A stretch of DNA of 64,000 bases, from contig NZ_JAYMYJ010000047.1 in the NCBI RefSeq assembly GCF_035668035.1, positions 32,558 through 96,557 on the forward strand, read 5' to 3'. Origin of the DNA: Thiothrix phosphatis. GTDB lineage: Bacteria > Pseudomonadota > Gammaproteobacteria > Thiotrichales > Thiotrichaceae. Numbering within the stretch: the stretch's first letter is position 1; the number at the start of each line of letters is the position of its first letter. The notes under the pieces were generated by a model, which was not told the DNA's origin, did not search any database, and saw only the letters and a program-made list of their open reading frames with translations. Position numbers and translations under genes: made by a program. This document shows, piece by piece, positions 1 through 10,034 of the stretch.

Positions 1-273
1 GTGGGCACTGTCACGCCTGATGTTGCAGGGGCAGTCCGTAACGCAAAGGCTGGTCAGGTGCGTTACCGCACTGATAAAGCGGGGATCATCCATTGCTCTG
101 TTGGCAATGTCGATTTTGATACTGACAAGTTGGTGGGCAATATCAATGCCTTGGTGGCGGATTTGGTGAAAATGAAACCTTCCACCTCTAAAGGCGTTTA
201 TCTGAAGAAAGTTTCTGTATCCACCACTATGGGTACAGGTTTGACTGTCGATACAGCATCACTGTCTTTCTAA
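1..273 (+). CDS. rplA: 50S ribosomal protein L1, 3' part only
   Basis: The window opens inside this gene; about 90 codons remain of a protein usually near 230 residues, so the true start lies upstream. The visible part contains the conserved C-terminal region, with a GxVxxDT-like stretch, a PSTSKGVYLKKVSVSTTMG segment and the usual short end. L1 binds 23S rRNA at the mobile L1 stalk and, in related bacteria, represses its own mRNA. Its position directly before the L10 leader and rplJ matches the common L11-L1-L10-L12-beta order. The family is clear from the C-terminal segment and the neighbours; the start cannot be placed. Confidence 0.93.
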   Translation: MGTVTPDVAGAVRNAKAGQVRYRTDKAGIIHCSVGNVDFDTDKLVGNINALVADLVKMKPSTSKGVYLKKVSVSTTMGTGLTVDTASLSF

Positions 274-289
274 GTTGTATAAGGGCATT

Positions 290-539
290 GCGCCCTGTTT
301 CTGGCTCCCATGGAAGGGGGGCGCCGTAAGGCAAGAAGATATGCATGGATGTGTGTCGTCAAAGACCGCAGGCGCTTTTCCAGAAGCTTAATGGTTCTGC
401 ACAAAGTGTAGAGAGCCTGCGCAGATGGCGTAACCCGAGTCAGTATGCTGGTTTGGGGCGCCGTTTCCGTCATTTGCTTCAATAATAAGGCAAGTGATTG
501 ATCAACGGTGGTTTATCCACCGAACCAGGAGTAGTAATC
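290..539 (+). promoter_or_regulatory. L10-type mRNA leader ahead of rplJ
   Basis: The 266 bases between rplA and rplJ hold no convincing gene. They include a purine-rich block (about 308-335) and the segment CCTGCGCAGATGGCGTAACC at 417-436, which resembles the conserved part of gammaproteobacterial L10 leaders where the L10(L12)4 complex binds a kink-turn and represses rplJL translation. The small minus-strand frame at 270-482 looks like chance. The call rests on position and partial motif resemblance; I did not fold the RNA. Confidence 0.6.
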
Positions 540-1079
540 GTGGCGTTAACACTGGAAGAGAAAAAACAGATTGTCTCTGAAGTGGCTGGGGTTGCTGCAC
601 GTGCTTATTCCATGGTGGCTGCAGAGTACCGTGGGATGACAGTAGATAAGCTAACCAAACTGCGCGTTGAAGCGCGTAAGAATGGTGTGTATCTACGGGT
701 GGTGAAAAATAATCTGGTGAGAATCGCTGTCAAGGATACTGATTTTGAATGTATCCAGGACGGTTTGGTTGGCCCGCTGATTCTGGCGTTTTCTTTGGAA
801 GACCCGGGTGCGGCGGCTCGCTTGATTAAGGACTTCATCAAGGACAAGGCTAACGAAAAGTTTGACGTCAAATTTGTCGCCATGAGCGGCAAAATGTTGC
901 CGGCTTCCGAACTTGAGCGTTTGTCCAAGATGCCGACCCGCGAACAGGCGCTGGCCACATTGGCTGGCACGCTGCGTGCGCCACTCAACAAGTTCGCCCA
1001 AACACTCAACGAAGTGCCTGGCAAACTTGTCCGCACAATTGCTGCAATTCGCGACCAGAAAGAAGGCAAGGCTGCTTGA
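540..1079 (+). CDS. rplJ: 50S ribosomal protein L10
   Basis: A 179-residue protein that forms the base of the L7/L12 stalk on the large subunit. I place the start at GTG 540, with AGGAG about seven bases upstream, because the product then begins M-A-L-T-L-E-E-K like other L10 proteins; the open frame itself extends to 498. The N-terminal RNA-binding part contains GVYLRVVKNNLVRIAV and the C-terminal helix ends AIRDQKEGKAA, where L12 dimers dock. rplL follows 44 bases later and the two are almost certainly co-transcribed and controlled by the leader upstream. Confidence 0.95.
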   Translation: MALTLEEKKQIVSEVAGVAARAYSMVAAEYRGMTVDKLTKLRVEARKNGVYLRVVKNNLVRIAVKDTDFECIQDGLVGPLILAFSLEDPGAAARLIKDFIKDKANEKFDVKFVAMSGKMLPASELERLSKMPTREQALATLAGTLRAPLNKFAQTLNEVPGKLVRTIAAIRDQKEGKAA

Positions 1080-1123
1080 TGCTTTTTGGAATCAAACTGA
1101 CTTAGGTTTTTTGGAGATTTAAC

Positions 1124-1501
1124 ATGGCTATTAGTAAAGAAGAAATGTTGGATGCAATTGCCAACATGACTGTAATGGAGATCGTTGACCTGATCTCTGC
1201 AATGGAAGAGAAGTTTGGCGTTACCGCTGCTGCTGCTGTTGCAGTTGCTGCGGCTCCTGCCGCCGAAGCTGCTCCTGCGGTTGAAGAGAAAACCGAATTT
1301 GATGTTGTAATGACCAGCTTTGGCGCTAACAAAATCAATGTCATCAAGGTTATTCGCAGCATCACTGGCTTGGGTCTGAAAGAGGCCAAAGACATGGTTG
1401 AAGGCGTGCCTTCTACTGTTAAGGAAGCGGCCAGCAAGGACGAAGCTGAGAAAATCAAGAAAGAACTGGAAGAAGCAGGCGCCGCCGTCGAACTCAAGTA
1501 A
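1124..1501 (+). CDS. rplL: 50S ribosomal protein L7/L12
   Basis: A 125-residue acidic stalk protein that recruits and stimulates the translational GTPases. The order is textbook: an N-terminal dimerisation helix pair (residues 1-30), a flexible Ala-rich hinge (about 35-55, AAAAVAVAAAPAAEAAP), then the C-terminal factor-binding domain with KINVIKVIRSITGLGLKEAK and the GAAVELK end. The strong Shine-Dalgarno TTGGAGAT precedes the ATG, in line with L12 being made in excess over L10. An attenuator-like hairpin separates it from rpoB. Confidence 0.97.
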   Translation: MAISKEEMLDAIANMTVMEIVDLISAMEEKFGVTAAAAVAVAAAPAAEAAPAVEEKTEFDVVMTSFGANKINVIKVIRSITGLGLKEAKDMVEGVPSTVKEAASKDEAEKIKKELEEAGAAVELK

Positions 1502-1549
1502 GATTGAGGGAGAGCGAATTGCGCTGCGATTAGTTCTTGTAAAACTTGA

Positions 1550-1582
1550 GGCTGACAGTGCATTTGTGCTGTCGGCCTTTTA
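1550..1582 (+). terminator. Attenuator hairpin between rplL and rpoB
   Basis: GGCTGACAG (1550-1558) pairs with CTGTCGGCC (1569-1577), nine pairs including one G-T, followed by TTTTAT. The gap between rplL and rpoB is where other gammaproteobacteria terminate most transcripts, so that ribosomal proteins outnumber RNA polymerase subunits. Partial read-through is inferred because rpoB has no obvious promoter of its own here. Confidence 0.7.
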
Positions 1583-1652
1583 TCGCTTGTTACGGCAGGC
1601 GAAAATCCGGCAATGTTGAAAGCCGGGGTTCTGATTCCAGAGAGGAAAGACG

Positions 1653-4600
1653 ATGGGACTGAGTTATACCGAAAAAAAACGGATTCGCAAAGACTTCGGC
1701 AAGCGCGCACAAATTCTGGAAGTGCCCGACCTGCTTACCATCCAGTTGGATTCCTATCGGCATTTCTTGCAAGAAGGCATGCCCGTCGCCAATCGTCGGG
1801 ATGTTGGGTTGCATGCTGCATTTTCCTCGGTTTTTCCAATTGTTAGCTACAACGGCTACACTGTTCTGGAATATGCTGACTACAGGCTGGGTGAGGCGAC
1901 TTTTGATGTGCAGGAGTGCCAGTTGCGTGGGCTGACTTACCAGGCTTCCCTGCGTGTCAAGTTGCGCTTGGTCATTTACGACAAGGATGCGCCTGCTGAT
2001 GCCAATGTTGTCAAGTCCATCAAGGAGCAGGACGTTTATCTGGGCGAATTGCCATTGATGACGGACAAAGGCACTTTCATTATCAATGGCACCGAGCGTG
2101 TCATCGTTTCACAATTGCACCGTTCGCCGGGTGTGTTTTTTGAGCATGATAAGGGCAAGTCCAATACCGCAGGCAAACTGTTGCATAGCGCCCGCGTCAT
2201 TCCTTACCGCGGTTCTTGGTTGGATTTTGAGTTTGACCCGAAAGATTCCATTTTTGTGCGTATCGACCGTCGCCGCAAGTTGCCTGCGACCATTCTGCTG
2301 CGTGCCTTGGGCATGAACAATGAGCAGATCCTCGATTATTTCTTCGATAAAACCTTGGTGCACCTGAGCGACAGCAGTGTTGAAATGGAAATGACGCCAG
2401 ATCGCCTGCGTGGTGAGTTGGCTTCATTCGACATTATGCTGGATGGGGAATTGTTGGTGGAAACCGGCCGCCGCATTACCGCCAAACATATCCGTCAGTT
2501 GGAAAAGGCAGGCTTGAACAAGCTGGTGGTGCCGCCGGAGTACATGAACGGCAAAATACTGGCGCAGAATGTCATTGACACGTCGACAGGTGAGGTGCTG
2601 GCGAATGCTAACGATGAGCTTACTGCTGATTTGCTGGAAAAATTACGCGATAACGACGTTGCCAATTTTCGGGTGTTGTACACCAATGACCTTGACCGTG
2701 GCGCGTTCGTGTCCAATACCTTGAAGATCGATTCGACCGCCAGCCAATTGGAGGCGCAGATCGAGATTTACCGGATGATGCGTCCGGGTGAGCCGCCGAC
2801 CAAAGAGGCAGCGGAAAACCTGTTCAATAACCTGTTCTTTACTGAAGACCGCTATGACTTGTCTGCGGTTGGCCGGATGAAGTTTAACCGCCGTTTGGGG
2901 CGTGACGAGGCCACCGGCTCCGGCGTGCTGGATCAGGGCGATATTCTGGATGTGCTGAGAAAACTGATTGACATCCGTGATGGCCGGGATGACGTGGACG
3001 ACATTGACCACCTTGGCAACCGCCGTGTCCGAAGCGTTGGTGAAATGGCGGAAAACGCCTTCCGTGTTGGCCTGGTGCGGGTCGAGCGCGCAGTGAAAGA
3101 GCGCCTGACAATGGCGGAAAGCGAAGGGCTGATGCCGCAGGAGCTGGTGAATTCCAAGCCGGTTTCCGCCGCGATCAAGGAGTTCTTCGGTTCCAGCCAG
3201 TTGTCCCAGTTCATGGACCAGAATAATCCGCTGTCGGAAGTGACCCATAAGCGCCGTATTTCTGCGCTTGGCCCGGGTGGTTTGACGCGTGAGCGCGCAG
3301 GCTTTGAAGTCCGCGACGTGCATCCAACCCATTATGGCCGTGTCTGCCCGATTGAAACGCCGGAAGGCCCGAACATCGGTTTGATCAATTCACTGGCGGT
3401 GTATGCGCGCACCAATGAATACGGTTTCCTCGAAACGCCTTACCGCAAGGTCATCGACAGCAAGCCGACCATGGAAATCGAGTATTTGTCGGCGATTGAG
3501 GAATCCAATTACGTGATTGCCCAGGCGAGCGCGGAATTGAATACGGATGGCGCTTTGTCGGACGAGTTCGTTTCCTGCCGGTATCGGAATGAATTTACCC
3601 TGATGCCAGCGGAAAAAGTCCAGTATATGGATGTGTCGCCAAAGCAGATCGTGTCTGTTGCGGCATCCCTGATCCCTTTCCTGGAGCACGACGACGCCAA
3701 CCGCGCGTTGATGGGTTCCAACATGCAGCGTCAGGCGGTTCCCTGCCTGCGCGCCGACAAGCCGTTGGCGGGGACAGGCATGGAGCGTGCCGTGGCGCAG
3801 GACTCCGGTTCCGCGGTTTCTGCGCGTCGCGGCGGGAAGATCGATTCGGTGGACGCAGGCCGTATCGTGGTGCGGGTGAATGATGTTGAAGCCGATGAAG
3901 TGCGTGGCGGCGTCGATATTTACAACCTGATCAAATATACCCGTTCCAACCAGAACACCTGCATCAACCAGCGTCCCATCGTGAAAGTGGGTGATATGGT
4001 GGCGCGCGGTGATGTGCTGGCGGATGGTTCCTCCACGGATTTGGGTGAGCTGGCATTGGGGCAGAACATGTTCATCGCCTTCATGCCCTGGAATGGCTAC
4101 AACTTCGAGGACTCCATCCTGCTGTCTGAGCGTGTGGTGGACGAAGACCGCTACACCTCCATTCATATTGAGGAACTCTCCTGTCTGGCGCGGGACACCA
4201 AGCTGGGGCCTGAGGAAATTACGGCTGATATTCCAAATGTCAGCGAAAGCTTGCTGGCCAAGTTGGATGAGTGCGGCATTATCCATGTGGGTGCCGAGGT
4301 CAAGCCTAACGATATTCTGGTTGGCAAGGTGACGCCGAAAGGCGAGAGCCAGTTGACGCCGGAAGAAAAGCTGTTGCGCGCCATTTTTGGCGAGAAGGCT
4401 TCCGATGTTAAGGACACCTCCCTGCGTGTGCCGACAGGTATGGCGGGCACCGTTATTGATGTGCGTGTTTTCACCCGCGACGGGGTGGAGAGGGACGCCC
4501 GGGCGCTGGCGATCCAGGAAGAGGATCTGAAAAAAGTCCGTAAGGACTTGCGTGACGAACTGCGTATTTACGAGGCTGACATTTTCGACCGTTTCGCCAA

Positions 4601-5738
4601 GCTGGTGCTTGATAAAGAGGCGGTAGGTGGCCCGAACCGCTTGACCAATGGGACAGTGGTCACCCAATTTTACCTGGATAACCTGGAGAAAAAGGATTGG
4701 TTCTCCATCCGCATGCAGGATGAGGAAGTCAACACCCAACTTGAGTCCCTGGCCCATCAGCTTGAGGAGAAGAAAAAGCACTATGAGACCCGTCTGCACA
4801 AACAGCGTGACAAGCTGATGGCAGGTGATGATCTGGCTCCGGGCGTGCTGAAAATGGTCAAGGTGTACATCGCGGTCAAGCGCAGGATGCAGCCTGGCGA
4901 CAAGATGGCGGGCCGTCACGGCAACAAGGGTGTGGTTTCACGCATTGTGCCGGTTGAAGACATGCCCTATCTGGAAAATGGCCAGACGGTTGACATCGTT
5001 TTGAACCCGTTGGGCGTGCCTTCCCGCATGAACGTTGGGCAGGTGTTGGAAACCCATCTGGGGTGGGCAGGTAAAGGTCTGGGCGAAAAGATTGGCCGCA
5101 TGATCGACACCAAGGCCAAAGTTGACGAGCTGCGTCAGTTCATCAGTGAGATTTACGCCACGGGTGGTAATCCGCGCCAGGATGTGGTGGTGGACGAACT
5201 CTCCGATATGGAAGTCGTCGAACTGGCAGGCAACCTGCGTAAGGGTGTGCCAATGGCGACCCAGGTGTTCGATGGTGCTGATGAAGCTGAAATCAAGGCG
5301 CTGTTGCGTCTGGCGGAGTTGCCGGAAAGTGGGCAGACCTCGCTGTTTGATGGCCGCACAGGCGACAGGTTTGAACGCAAAGTCACGGTTGGTTACATGC
5401 ATATGCTCAAGCTGAACCACTTGGTTGACGACAAGATGCATGCCCGTTCGACCGGCCCATACAGCCTTGTTACCCAACAACCGTTGGGTGGTAAGGCGCA
5501 GTTCGGCGGCCAGCGTTTTGGTGAGATGGAGGTTTGGGCGCTGGAAGCGTATGGCGCGGCCTACACCTTGCAGGAAATGCTCACCGTCAAGTCGGACGAC
5601 GTCAATGGACGTAACCGCATGTACAAAAACATTGTGGATGGCGACCATTACATGGAGGCCAGTATGCCTGAGTCCTTCAACGTGCTGATGAAGGAAATCC
5701 GCTCACTCGGTCTGAACATCGAGCTGGAACGCGACTAA
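1653..5738 (+). CDS. rpoB: RNA polymerase beta subunit
   Basis: A 1361-residue beta subunit, close to the usual gammaproteobacterial length. The start is ATG 1653 behind GAGAGGAAAG; the N-terminus MGLSYTEKKRIRKDFGKR is family-typical. The rifampicin region lies near residues 515-545 (SQFMDQNNPLSEVTHKRR then ISALGPGG), with Asp, His and Ser at the usual resistance positions, so the sequence looks drug-sensitive. Other landmarks are ETPEGPNIGLINSL, GQNMFIAFMPWNGYNFEDS and the C-terminal KMHARSTGPYSLVTQQPLGG. rpoC follows after 18 bases. Together with rpoC and rpoA this window encodes the whole catalytic core except omega. Confidence 0.98.
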   Translation: MGLSYTEKKRIRKDFGKRAQILEVPDLLTIQLDSYRHFLQEGMPVANRRDVGLHAAFSSVFPIVSYNGYTVLEYADYRLGEATFDVQECQLRGLTYQASLRVKLRLVIYDKDAPADANVVKSIKEQDVYLGELPLMTDKGTFIINGTERVIVSQLHRSPGVFFEHDKGKSNTAGKLLHSARVIPYRGSWLDFEFDPKDSIFVRIDRRRKLPATILLRALGMNNEQILDYFFDKTLVHLSDSSVEMEMTPDRLRGELASFDIMLDGELLVETGRRITAKHIRQLEKAGLNKLVVPPEYMNGKILAQNVIDTSTGEVLANANDELTADLLEKLRDNDVANFRVLYTNDLDRGAFVSNTLKIDSTASQLEAQIEIYRMMRPGEPPTKEAAENLFNNLFFTEDRYDLSAVGRMKFNRRLGRDEATGSGVLDQGDILDVLRKLIDIRDGRDDVDDIDHLGNRRVRSVGEMAENAFRVGLVRVERAVKERLTMAESEGLMPQELVNSKPVSAAIKEFFGSSQLSQFMDQNNPLSEVTHKRRISALGPGGLTRERAGFEVRDVHPTHYGRVCPIETPEGPNIGLINSLAVYARTNEYGFLETPYRKVIDSKPTMEIEYLSAIEESNYVIAQASAELNTDGALSDEFVSCRYRNEFTLMPAEKVQYMDVSPKQIVSVAASLIPFLEHDDANRALMGSNMQRQAVPCLRADKPLAGTGMERAVAQDSGSAVSARRGGKIDSVDAGRIVVRVNDVEADEVRGGVDIYNLIKYTRSNQNTCINQRPIVKVGDMVARGDVLADGSSTDLGELALGQNMFIAFMPWNGYNFEDSILLSERVVDEDRYTSIHIEELSCLARDTKLGPEEITADIPNVSESLLAKLDECGIIHVGAEVKPNDILVGKVTPKGESQLTPEEKLLRAIFGEKASDVKDTSLRVPTGMAGTVIDVRVFTRDGVERDARALAIQEEDLKKVRKDLRDELRIYEADIFDRFAKLVLDKEAVGGPNRLTNGTVVTQFYLDNLEKKDWFSIRMQDEEVNTQLESLAHQLEEKKKHYETRLHKQRDKLMAGDDLAPGVLKMVKVYIAVKRRMQPGDKMAGRHGNKGVVSRIVPVEDMPYLENGQTVDIVLNPLGVPSRMNVGQVLETHLGWAGKGLGEKIGRMIDTKAKVDELRQFISEIYATGGNPRQDVVVDELSDMEVVELAGNLRKGVPMATQVFDGADEAEIKALLRLAELPESGQTSLFDGRTGDRFERKVTVGYMHMLKLNHLVDDKMHARSTGPYSLVTQQPLGGKAQFGGQRFGEMEVWALEAYGAAYTLQEMLTVKSDDVNGRNRMYKNIVDGDHYMEASMPESFNVLMKEIRSLGLNIELERD

Positions 5739-5756
5739 ACACGGGATTGGATTGCG

Positions 5757-8700
5757 ATGAAAGATTTATTGAACTTCCACAAGAAAGAACAGGAAAGCCA
5801 GGACTTTGATGCGATCAAGGTTGGTTTGGCGTCGCCTGAAGTCATCCGTTCATGGTCGTATGGTGAGGTCAAGAAGCCGGAAACCATCAACTATCGTACT
5901 TTCAAGCCGGAACGTGATGGCTTGTTCTGCGCCAAGATTTTTGGCCCAGTCAAGGACTACGAATGTCTGTGCGGCAAGTACAAGCGCCTGAAGCATCGCG
6001 GCGTCGTGTGCGAGAAATGCGGCGTTGAGGTGACCCAGACCAAGGTGCGCCGTGAGCGCATGGGGCATATTGACTTGGCCAGCCCGGTTGCGCATATCTG
6101 GTTTTTGAAGTCCCTGCCGTCCCGCATCGGTCTGATGTTGGATATGACGTTGCGTGACATTGAGCGGATTCTCTATTTCGAAACCTTCGTGGTCACCGAG
6201 CCGGGCATGACGACCCTGGAACGTGGTCAATTGCTGAGTGACGAAGCTTACCTGGAGGCTATCGAGGAGTTTGGTGACGAATTCGAGGCCAGCATGGGCG
6301 CGGAAGCTATCCTGGAGCTGCTGAAAACCATTGACCTCAAAGATGAAGTCGCCAAGATGCGCGAAGAAATCAATGAGACAGGTTCCGAAACCAAGCTCAA
6401 GCGTTTGGGCAAGCGCCTAAAGCTGATGGAGTCATTTTTAAGTTCCGGCAACCATCCTGAATGGATGATTATGACCGTGCTGCCGGTGCTGCCGCCGGAC
6501 TTGCGTCCGTTGGTGCCTTTGGATGGGGGGCGTTTTGCGACTTCCGACCTGAATGATTTGTACCGTCGTGTGATCAACCGTAACAATCGTCTCAAGCGTC
6601 TGCTGGAGTTGAATGCGCCCGACATTATCGTGCGCAATGAAAAGCGCATGTTGCAGGAATCCGTCGACGCGTTGCTGGACAACGGCCGCCGTGGCCGCGC
6701 CATCACCGGCTCGAACAAGCGTCCGCTCAAGTCCCTGTCTGACATGATCAAGGGCAAGCAGGGGCGCTTCCGTCAGAACCTGCTGGGCAAGCGTGTCGAC
6801 TATTCAGGGCGTTCCGTTATCGTGGTTGGGCCTACCCTGCGCCTGCACCAGTGTGGCCTGCCTAAGAAAATGGCGCTGGAATTGTTCAAGCCGTTCATTT
6901 TCGGCAAGCTGCAACGGCGCGGGTTGGCGACCACCATTAAGGCCGCCAAGAAGTTGGTTGAGCGTGAAACGGCCGAAGTTTGGGACATTTTGGCGGAAGT
7001 TATCCGCGAGCATCCTGTTATGCTCAACCGTGCGCCGACGTTGCACCGTTTGGGCATCCAGGCGTTCGAGCCAACCCTGATCGAAGGCAAGGCGATCCAG
7101 CTGCACCCGCTGGTTTGCTCCGCATTCAATGCGGACTTCGACGGCGACCAGATGGCGGTGCATGTGCCTTTGTCCTTGGAGGCGCAGCTTGAAGCGCGCA
7201 CCCTGATGATGGCGACCAACAATGTATTGTCACCGGCCAACGGCGAACCAATCATTGTGCCTTCCCAGGACATCGTTCTGGGGTTGTACTACATGACCCG
7301 CGAGGCGGTGAATGCCAAGGGCGAGGGCATGGTGTTTGCTGACCCGGCGGAAGCGCAGCGCGCCTATGATACCGGCAATGCTTCCCTGCATGCCAAGGTG
7401 AAAGTGCGCATCACTGACACCATCAAGGATGAAGATGGTGAGTTCGTCAAGCGCACCCGCTTGCTTGACACCACGGTGGGCCGCTCCTTGTTGACGGGCA
7501 TTATGCCAGCTGGCCTGCCGTTTGAGCTGTTCAATACGGTTTTGAAGAAAAAGGCCATTTCCAAACTGATCAATGAGGCCTACCGCCGTGTTGGCCTGAA
7601 GGCGGCGGTTATTTTTGCTGACCAGCTGATGTATACGGGCTACCGCTATGCCACCCGTGCTGGGGTTTCGTTCTGCGCCGATGACATGATGATCCCGGAA
7701 AAGAAGGCAGGGCTATTGGCGGAAGCGGAAGAGGCAGTGCTGGAAATCGAACATCAATTTGCCAGTGGCTTGGTGACCCAAGGAGAGCGCTATAACAAGG
7801 TCGTCGATATTTGGGCGAGCACCAATGAAAAAGTCGCCAAGGCGATGATGGAGAAAATTGGTAAGGAAGAGGCGGTTGATGCGGATGGCAAGACCATCAT
7901 GCAGGAGTCCTTTAATTCCATTTACATGATGGCCGACTCCGGGGCGCGTGGTTCCGCCGCCCAGATTCGTCAGTTGGCGGGGATGCGCGGCTTGATGGCG
8001 AAGCCGGATGGTTCCATCATCGAAACGCCGATCACGTCCAATTTCCGCGAAGGCCTGAACGTACTCCAATACTTCATTTCTACCCACGGCGCGCGTAAAG
8101 GTTTGGCGGATACTGCGCTGAAAACGGCAAACTCCGGTTATCTGACCCGGCGTCTGGTTGACGTGGCGCAGGACATGGTGGTCACCATCGATGATTGCGG
8201 CACGGTGCAGGGCATCCGTATGCGTCCAATCATCGAGGGTGGCGACGTGGTGGAGGCGTTGGCTGAACGTGTGCTTGGCCGGGTGGTGGCGCAGGACGTC
8301 GCCCGTGGCGATGATGTGCTGATCCCTGCGGGCACTTTCCTGGATGAATCCTGGGTCAAGCAGATTGACGCGTTGGCGGTGGATGAAATTGTGGTGCGTT
8401 CCGCCATTACGTGTGAAACCCGTTACGGCGTGTGTGCCAAGTGCTATGGGCGCGACTTGGCGCGTGGGCATATTGTCAACAAGGGGGAGGCGGTTGGCGT
8501 TATCGCTGCTCAGTCCATCGGCGAGCCAGGCACCCAGTTGACCATGCGCACCTTCCACATCGGCGGTGCCGCCAGCCGGGCGGCTGCGGAAAGCAGCATC
8601 TCGGTCAAATCTGCGGGTCAGGTGCATCTGATCAACGTCAAGACCGTGCGCAATAAGGATGGCAAGCTGGTGGCGGTGTCCCGTTCCGGCGAGCTGGGGG

Positions 8701-9950
8701 TTGTCGATGAGAGCGGGCGCGATAAGGAACGCTACAAGTTGCCTTACGGTGCCATTTTGTCGGTCGACCAGTATGCGCAGGTGCAGGCAGGCCAGGAAGT
8801 GGCTACGTGGGACCCGCATACCCACCCGATCATTTCCGAGGTGTCTGGGCGCGTCAACTTCAGCGACTTTATTGATGGCGTGACTGTCCAGACCAAAATT
8901 GATGAGATCACTGGCTTGTCTTCCATCGAGGTCATGGATCCGAAAAACCGCCCCACAGCTGGCCGTGAATTGCGCCCAACCGTGCGCCTGTTGGATGAAG
9001 GCGGCGAAAACGTGTTTTTCGAAGGCACTAAGATTCCGGTGCAATACCCATTGCCAGCTGGGGCGATTGTCAGCTCCACCAATGGTGCAAATGTGCAGGT
9101 TGGTGAGGTTGTGGCGCGTCTGCCGCAGGCTTCTTCCAAGACCCGTGACATTACGGGTGGTTTGCCGCGTGTTGCTGACTTGTTCGAAGCCCGCAAGCCA
9201 AAAGATGGTGCGATCCTGGCGGAGAAGACCGGTACGATTTCCTTTGGTAAGGAAACTAAGGGCAAGCAACGTGTGGTCATCACCAACGAGGATGGCGAGC
9301 AGCATGAAGAGCTGATCCCCAAGTGGCGTAATCTGGATGTGTTCGAAGGTGAGAAGATCAACCGTGGTGAGGTTATCGCCGACGGTGAGCCTAACCCGCA
9401 CGACATCCTGCGCCTGTTGGGCGCTACCGCACTGGCTGAATACCAAGTCAAGGAAATTCAGGACGTTTACCGCCTGCAAGGCGTGAAGATCAATGACAAG
9501 CATATTGAGGTCATCGTCCGGCAGATGATGCGTAAGGTTGAAATCGTTGATTCGGGCGATAGCAAGTTCCTGCGTGGTGAGCAGACTGACTTCTGGCGTG
9601 TGGTGGAGGAAAACAAACGGCTGGATGCGGAAGGCAAGCTCAAGATTGTGTTCGAGCGGTTGTTGATGGGGATCACCAAGGCGTCGCTGGTGACGGACTC
9701 CTTCGTGTCTGCTGCTTCCTTCCAGGAAACCACCCGTGTCTTGACCGAAGCAGCAGTGCGTGGTGCGCGTGATGAGTTGCGGGGCCTGAAGGAAAACGTC
9801 ATTGTGGGCCGCTTGATTCCGGCAGGCACTGGCCTTGCCTACCACGACGATCGCCGCAGCCAGCGTAATGAGTTTACCTACGAGCGCCGTCCGGACTCCG
9901 GTGAAACCATTAGTTTTGGTGAGGCGCTGGATATGGATTCTGGTGAATAA
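5757..9950 (+). CDS. rpoC: RNA polymerase beta' subunit
   Basis: A 1397-residue beta' subunit. The first zinc site is at residues of about 70-90 (CLCGKYKRLKHRGVVCEKC). The catalytic magnesium loop NADFDGDQMAVH is near residue 458 and supplies the three invariant aspartates. A second cysteine cluster (CETRYGVCAKCYGRDLARG) is near residue 885, and the trigger-loop/bridge-helix neighbourhood around GEPGTQLTMRTFHIGG is intact. The gene is co-directional with rpoB and ends 170 bases before rpsL. A very long minus-strand frame inside it is only an antisense shadow of its codon bias. Confidence 0.98.
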   Translation: MKDLLNFHKKEQESQDFDAIKVGLASPEVIRSWSYGEVKKPETINYRTFKPERDGLFCAKIFGPVKDYECLCGKYKRLKHRGVVCEKCGVEVTQTKVRRERMGHIDLASPVAHIWFLKSLPSRIGLMLDMTLRDIERILYFETFVVTEPGMTTLERGQLLSDEAYLEAIEEFGDEFEASMGAEAILELLKTIDLKDEVAKMREEINETGSETKLKRLGKRLKLMESFLSSGNHPEWMIMTVLPVLPPDLRPLVPLDGGRFATSDLNDLYRRVINRNNRLKRLLELNAPDIIVRNEKRMLQESVDALLDNGRRGRAITGSNKRPLKSLSDMIKGKQGRFRQNLLGKRVDYSGRSVIVVGPTLRLHQCGLPKKMALELFKPFIFGKLQRRGLATTIKAAKKLVERETAEVWDILAEVIREHPVMLNRAPTLHRLGIQAFEPTLIEGKAIQLHPLVCSAFNADFDGDQMAVHVPLSLEAQLEARTLMMATNNVLSPANGEPIIVPSQDIVLGLYYMTREAVNAKGEGMVFADPAEAQRAYDTGNASLHAKVKVRITDTIKDEDGEFVKRTRLLDTTVGRSLLTGIMPAGLPFELFNTVLKKKAISKLINEAYRRVGLKAAVIFADQLMYTGYRYATRAGVSFCADDMMIPEKKAGLLAEAEEAVLEIEHQFASGLVTQGERYNKVVDIWASTNEKVAKAMMEKIGKEEAVDADGKTIMQESFNSIYMMADSGARGSAAQIRQLAGMRGLMAKPDGSIIETPITSNFREGLNVLQYFISTHGARKGLADTALKTANSGYLTRRLVDVAQDMVVTIDDCGTVQGIRMRPIIEGGDVVEALAERVLGRVVAQDVARGDDVLIPAGTFLDESWVKQIDALAVDEIVVRSAITCETRYGVCAKCYGRDLARGHIVNKGEAVGVIAAQSIGEPGTQLTMRTFHIGGAASRAAAESSISVKSAGQVHLINVKTVRNKDGKLVAVSRSGELGVVDESGRDKERYKLPYGAILSVDQYAQVQAGQEVATWDPHTHPIISEVSGRVNFSDFIDGVTVQTKIDEITGLSSIEVMDPKNRPTAGRELRPTVRLLDEGGENVFFEGTKIPVQYPLPAGAIVSSTNGANVQVGEVVARLPQASSKTRDITGGLPRVADLFEARKPKDGAILAEKTGTISFGKETKGKQRVVITNEDGEQHEELIPKWRNLDVFEGEKINRGEVIADGEPNPHDILRLLGATALAEYQVKEIQDVYRLQGVKINDKHIEVIVRQMMRKVEIVDSGDSKFLRGEQTDFWRVVEENKRLDAEGKLKIVFERLLMGITKASLVTDSFVSAASFQETTRVLTEAAVRGARDELRGLKENVIVGRLIPAGTGLAYHDDRRSQRNEFTYERRPDSGETISFGEALDMDSGE

Positions 9951-9980
9951 CCAGAAGGCGTTTAACTTTAAGTGATTGAT

Positions 9981-10010
9981 GGGAAAAACCTCCTTGACAG
10001 GAGGTTTCCC
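9981..10010 (+). other. Hairpin after rpoC whose loop is a -35 box
   Basis: Bases 9986-9993 (AAACCTCC) pair with 10000-10007 (GGAGGTTT), and GGG at 9981-9983 pairs with CCC at 10008-10010 after a two-base bulge. The six-base loop is exactly TTGACA. There is no U-rich tail directly behind it, so alone it is a poor intrinsic terminator; it may protect the rpoBC 3' end or shape the promoter described next. Confidence 0.6.
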
Positions 10011-10022
10011 GATCCCTAAAAT
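9994..10022 (+). promoter_or_regulatory. Sigma-70 promoter for the str operon
   Basis: A consensus -35 TTGACA (9994-9999), a 17-base spacer and TAAAAT (10017-10022, five of six matches) lie about 100 bases before rpsL on the same strand. Start-site distance would put +1 near 10029, just ahead of a terminator-like hairpin. Motif quality and position make this the obvious promoter for rpsL-rpsG-fusA-tuf; expression is inferred. Confidence 0.75.
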
Positions 10023-10034
10023 CTGGCGTCCTCA

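Noticed and set aside
3390..4919. 509-codon minus-strand open frame opposite rpoB
   Set aside because: Antisense shadow of rpoB for the same reasons.
7713..9845. 710-codon minus-strand open frame opposite rpoC
   Set aside because: It mirrors the codon bias of rpoC on the other strand, has no ribosome site and no recognisable family; a well-supported core gene occupies the same bases.
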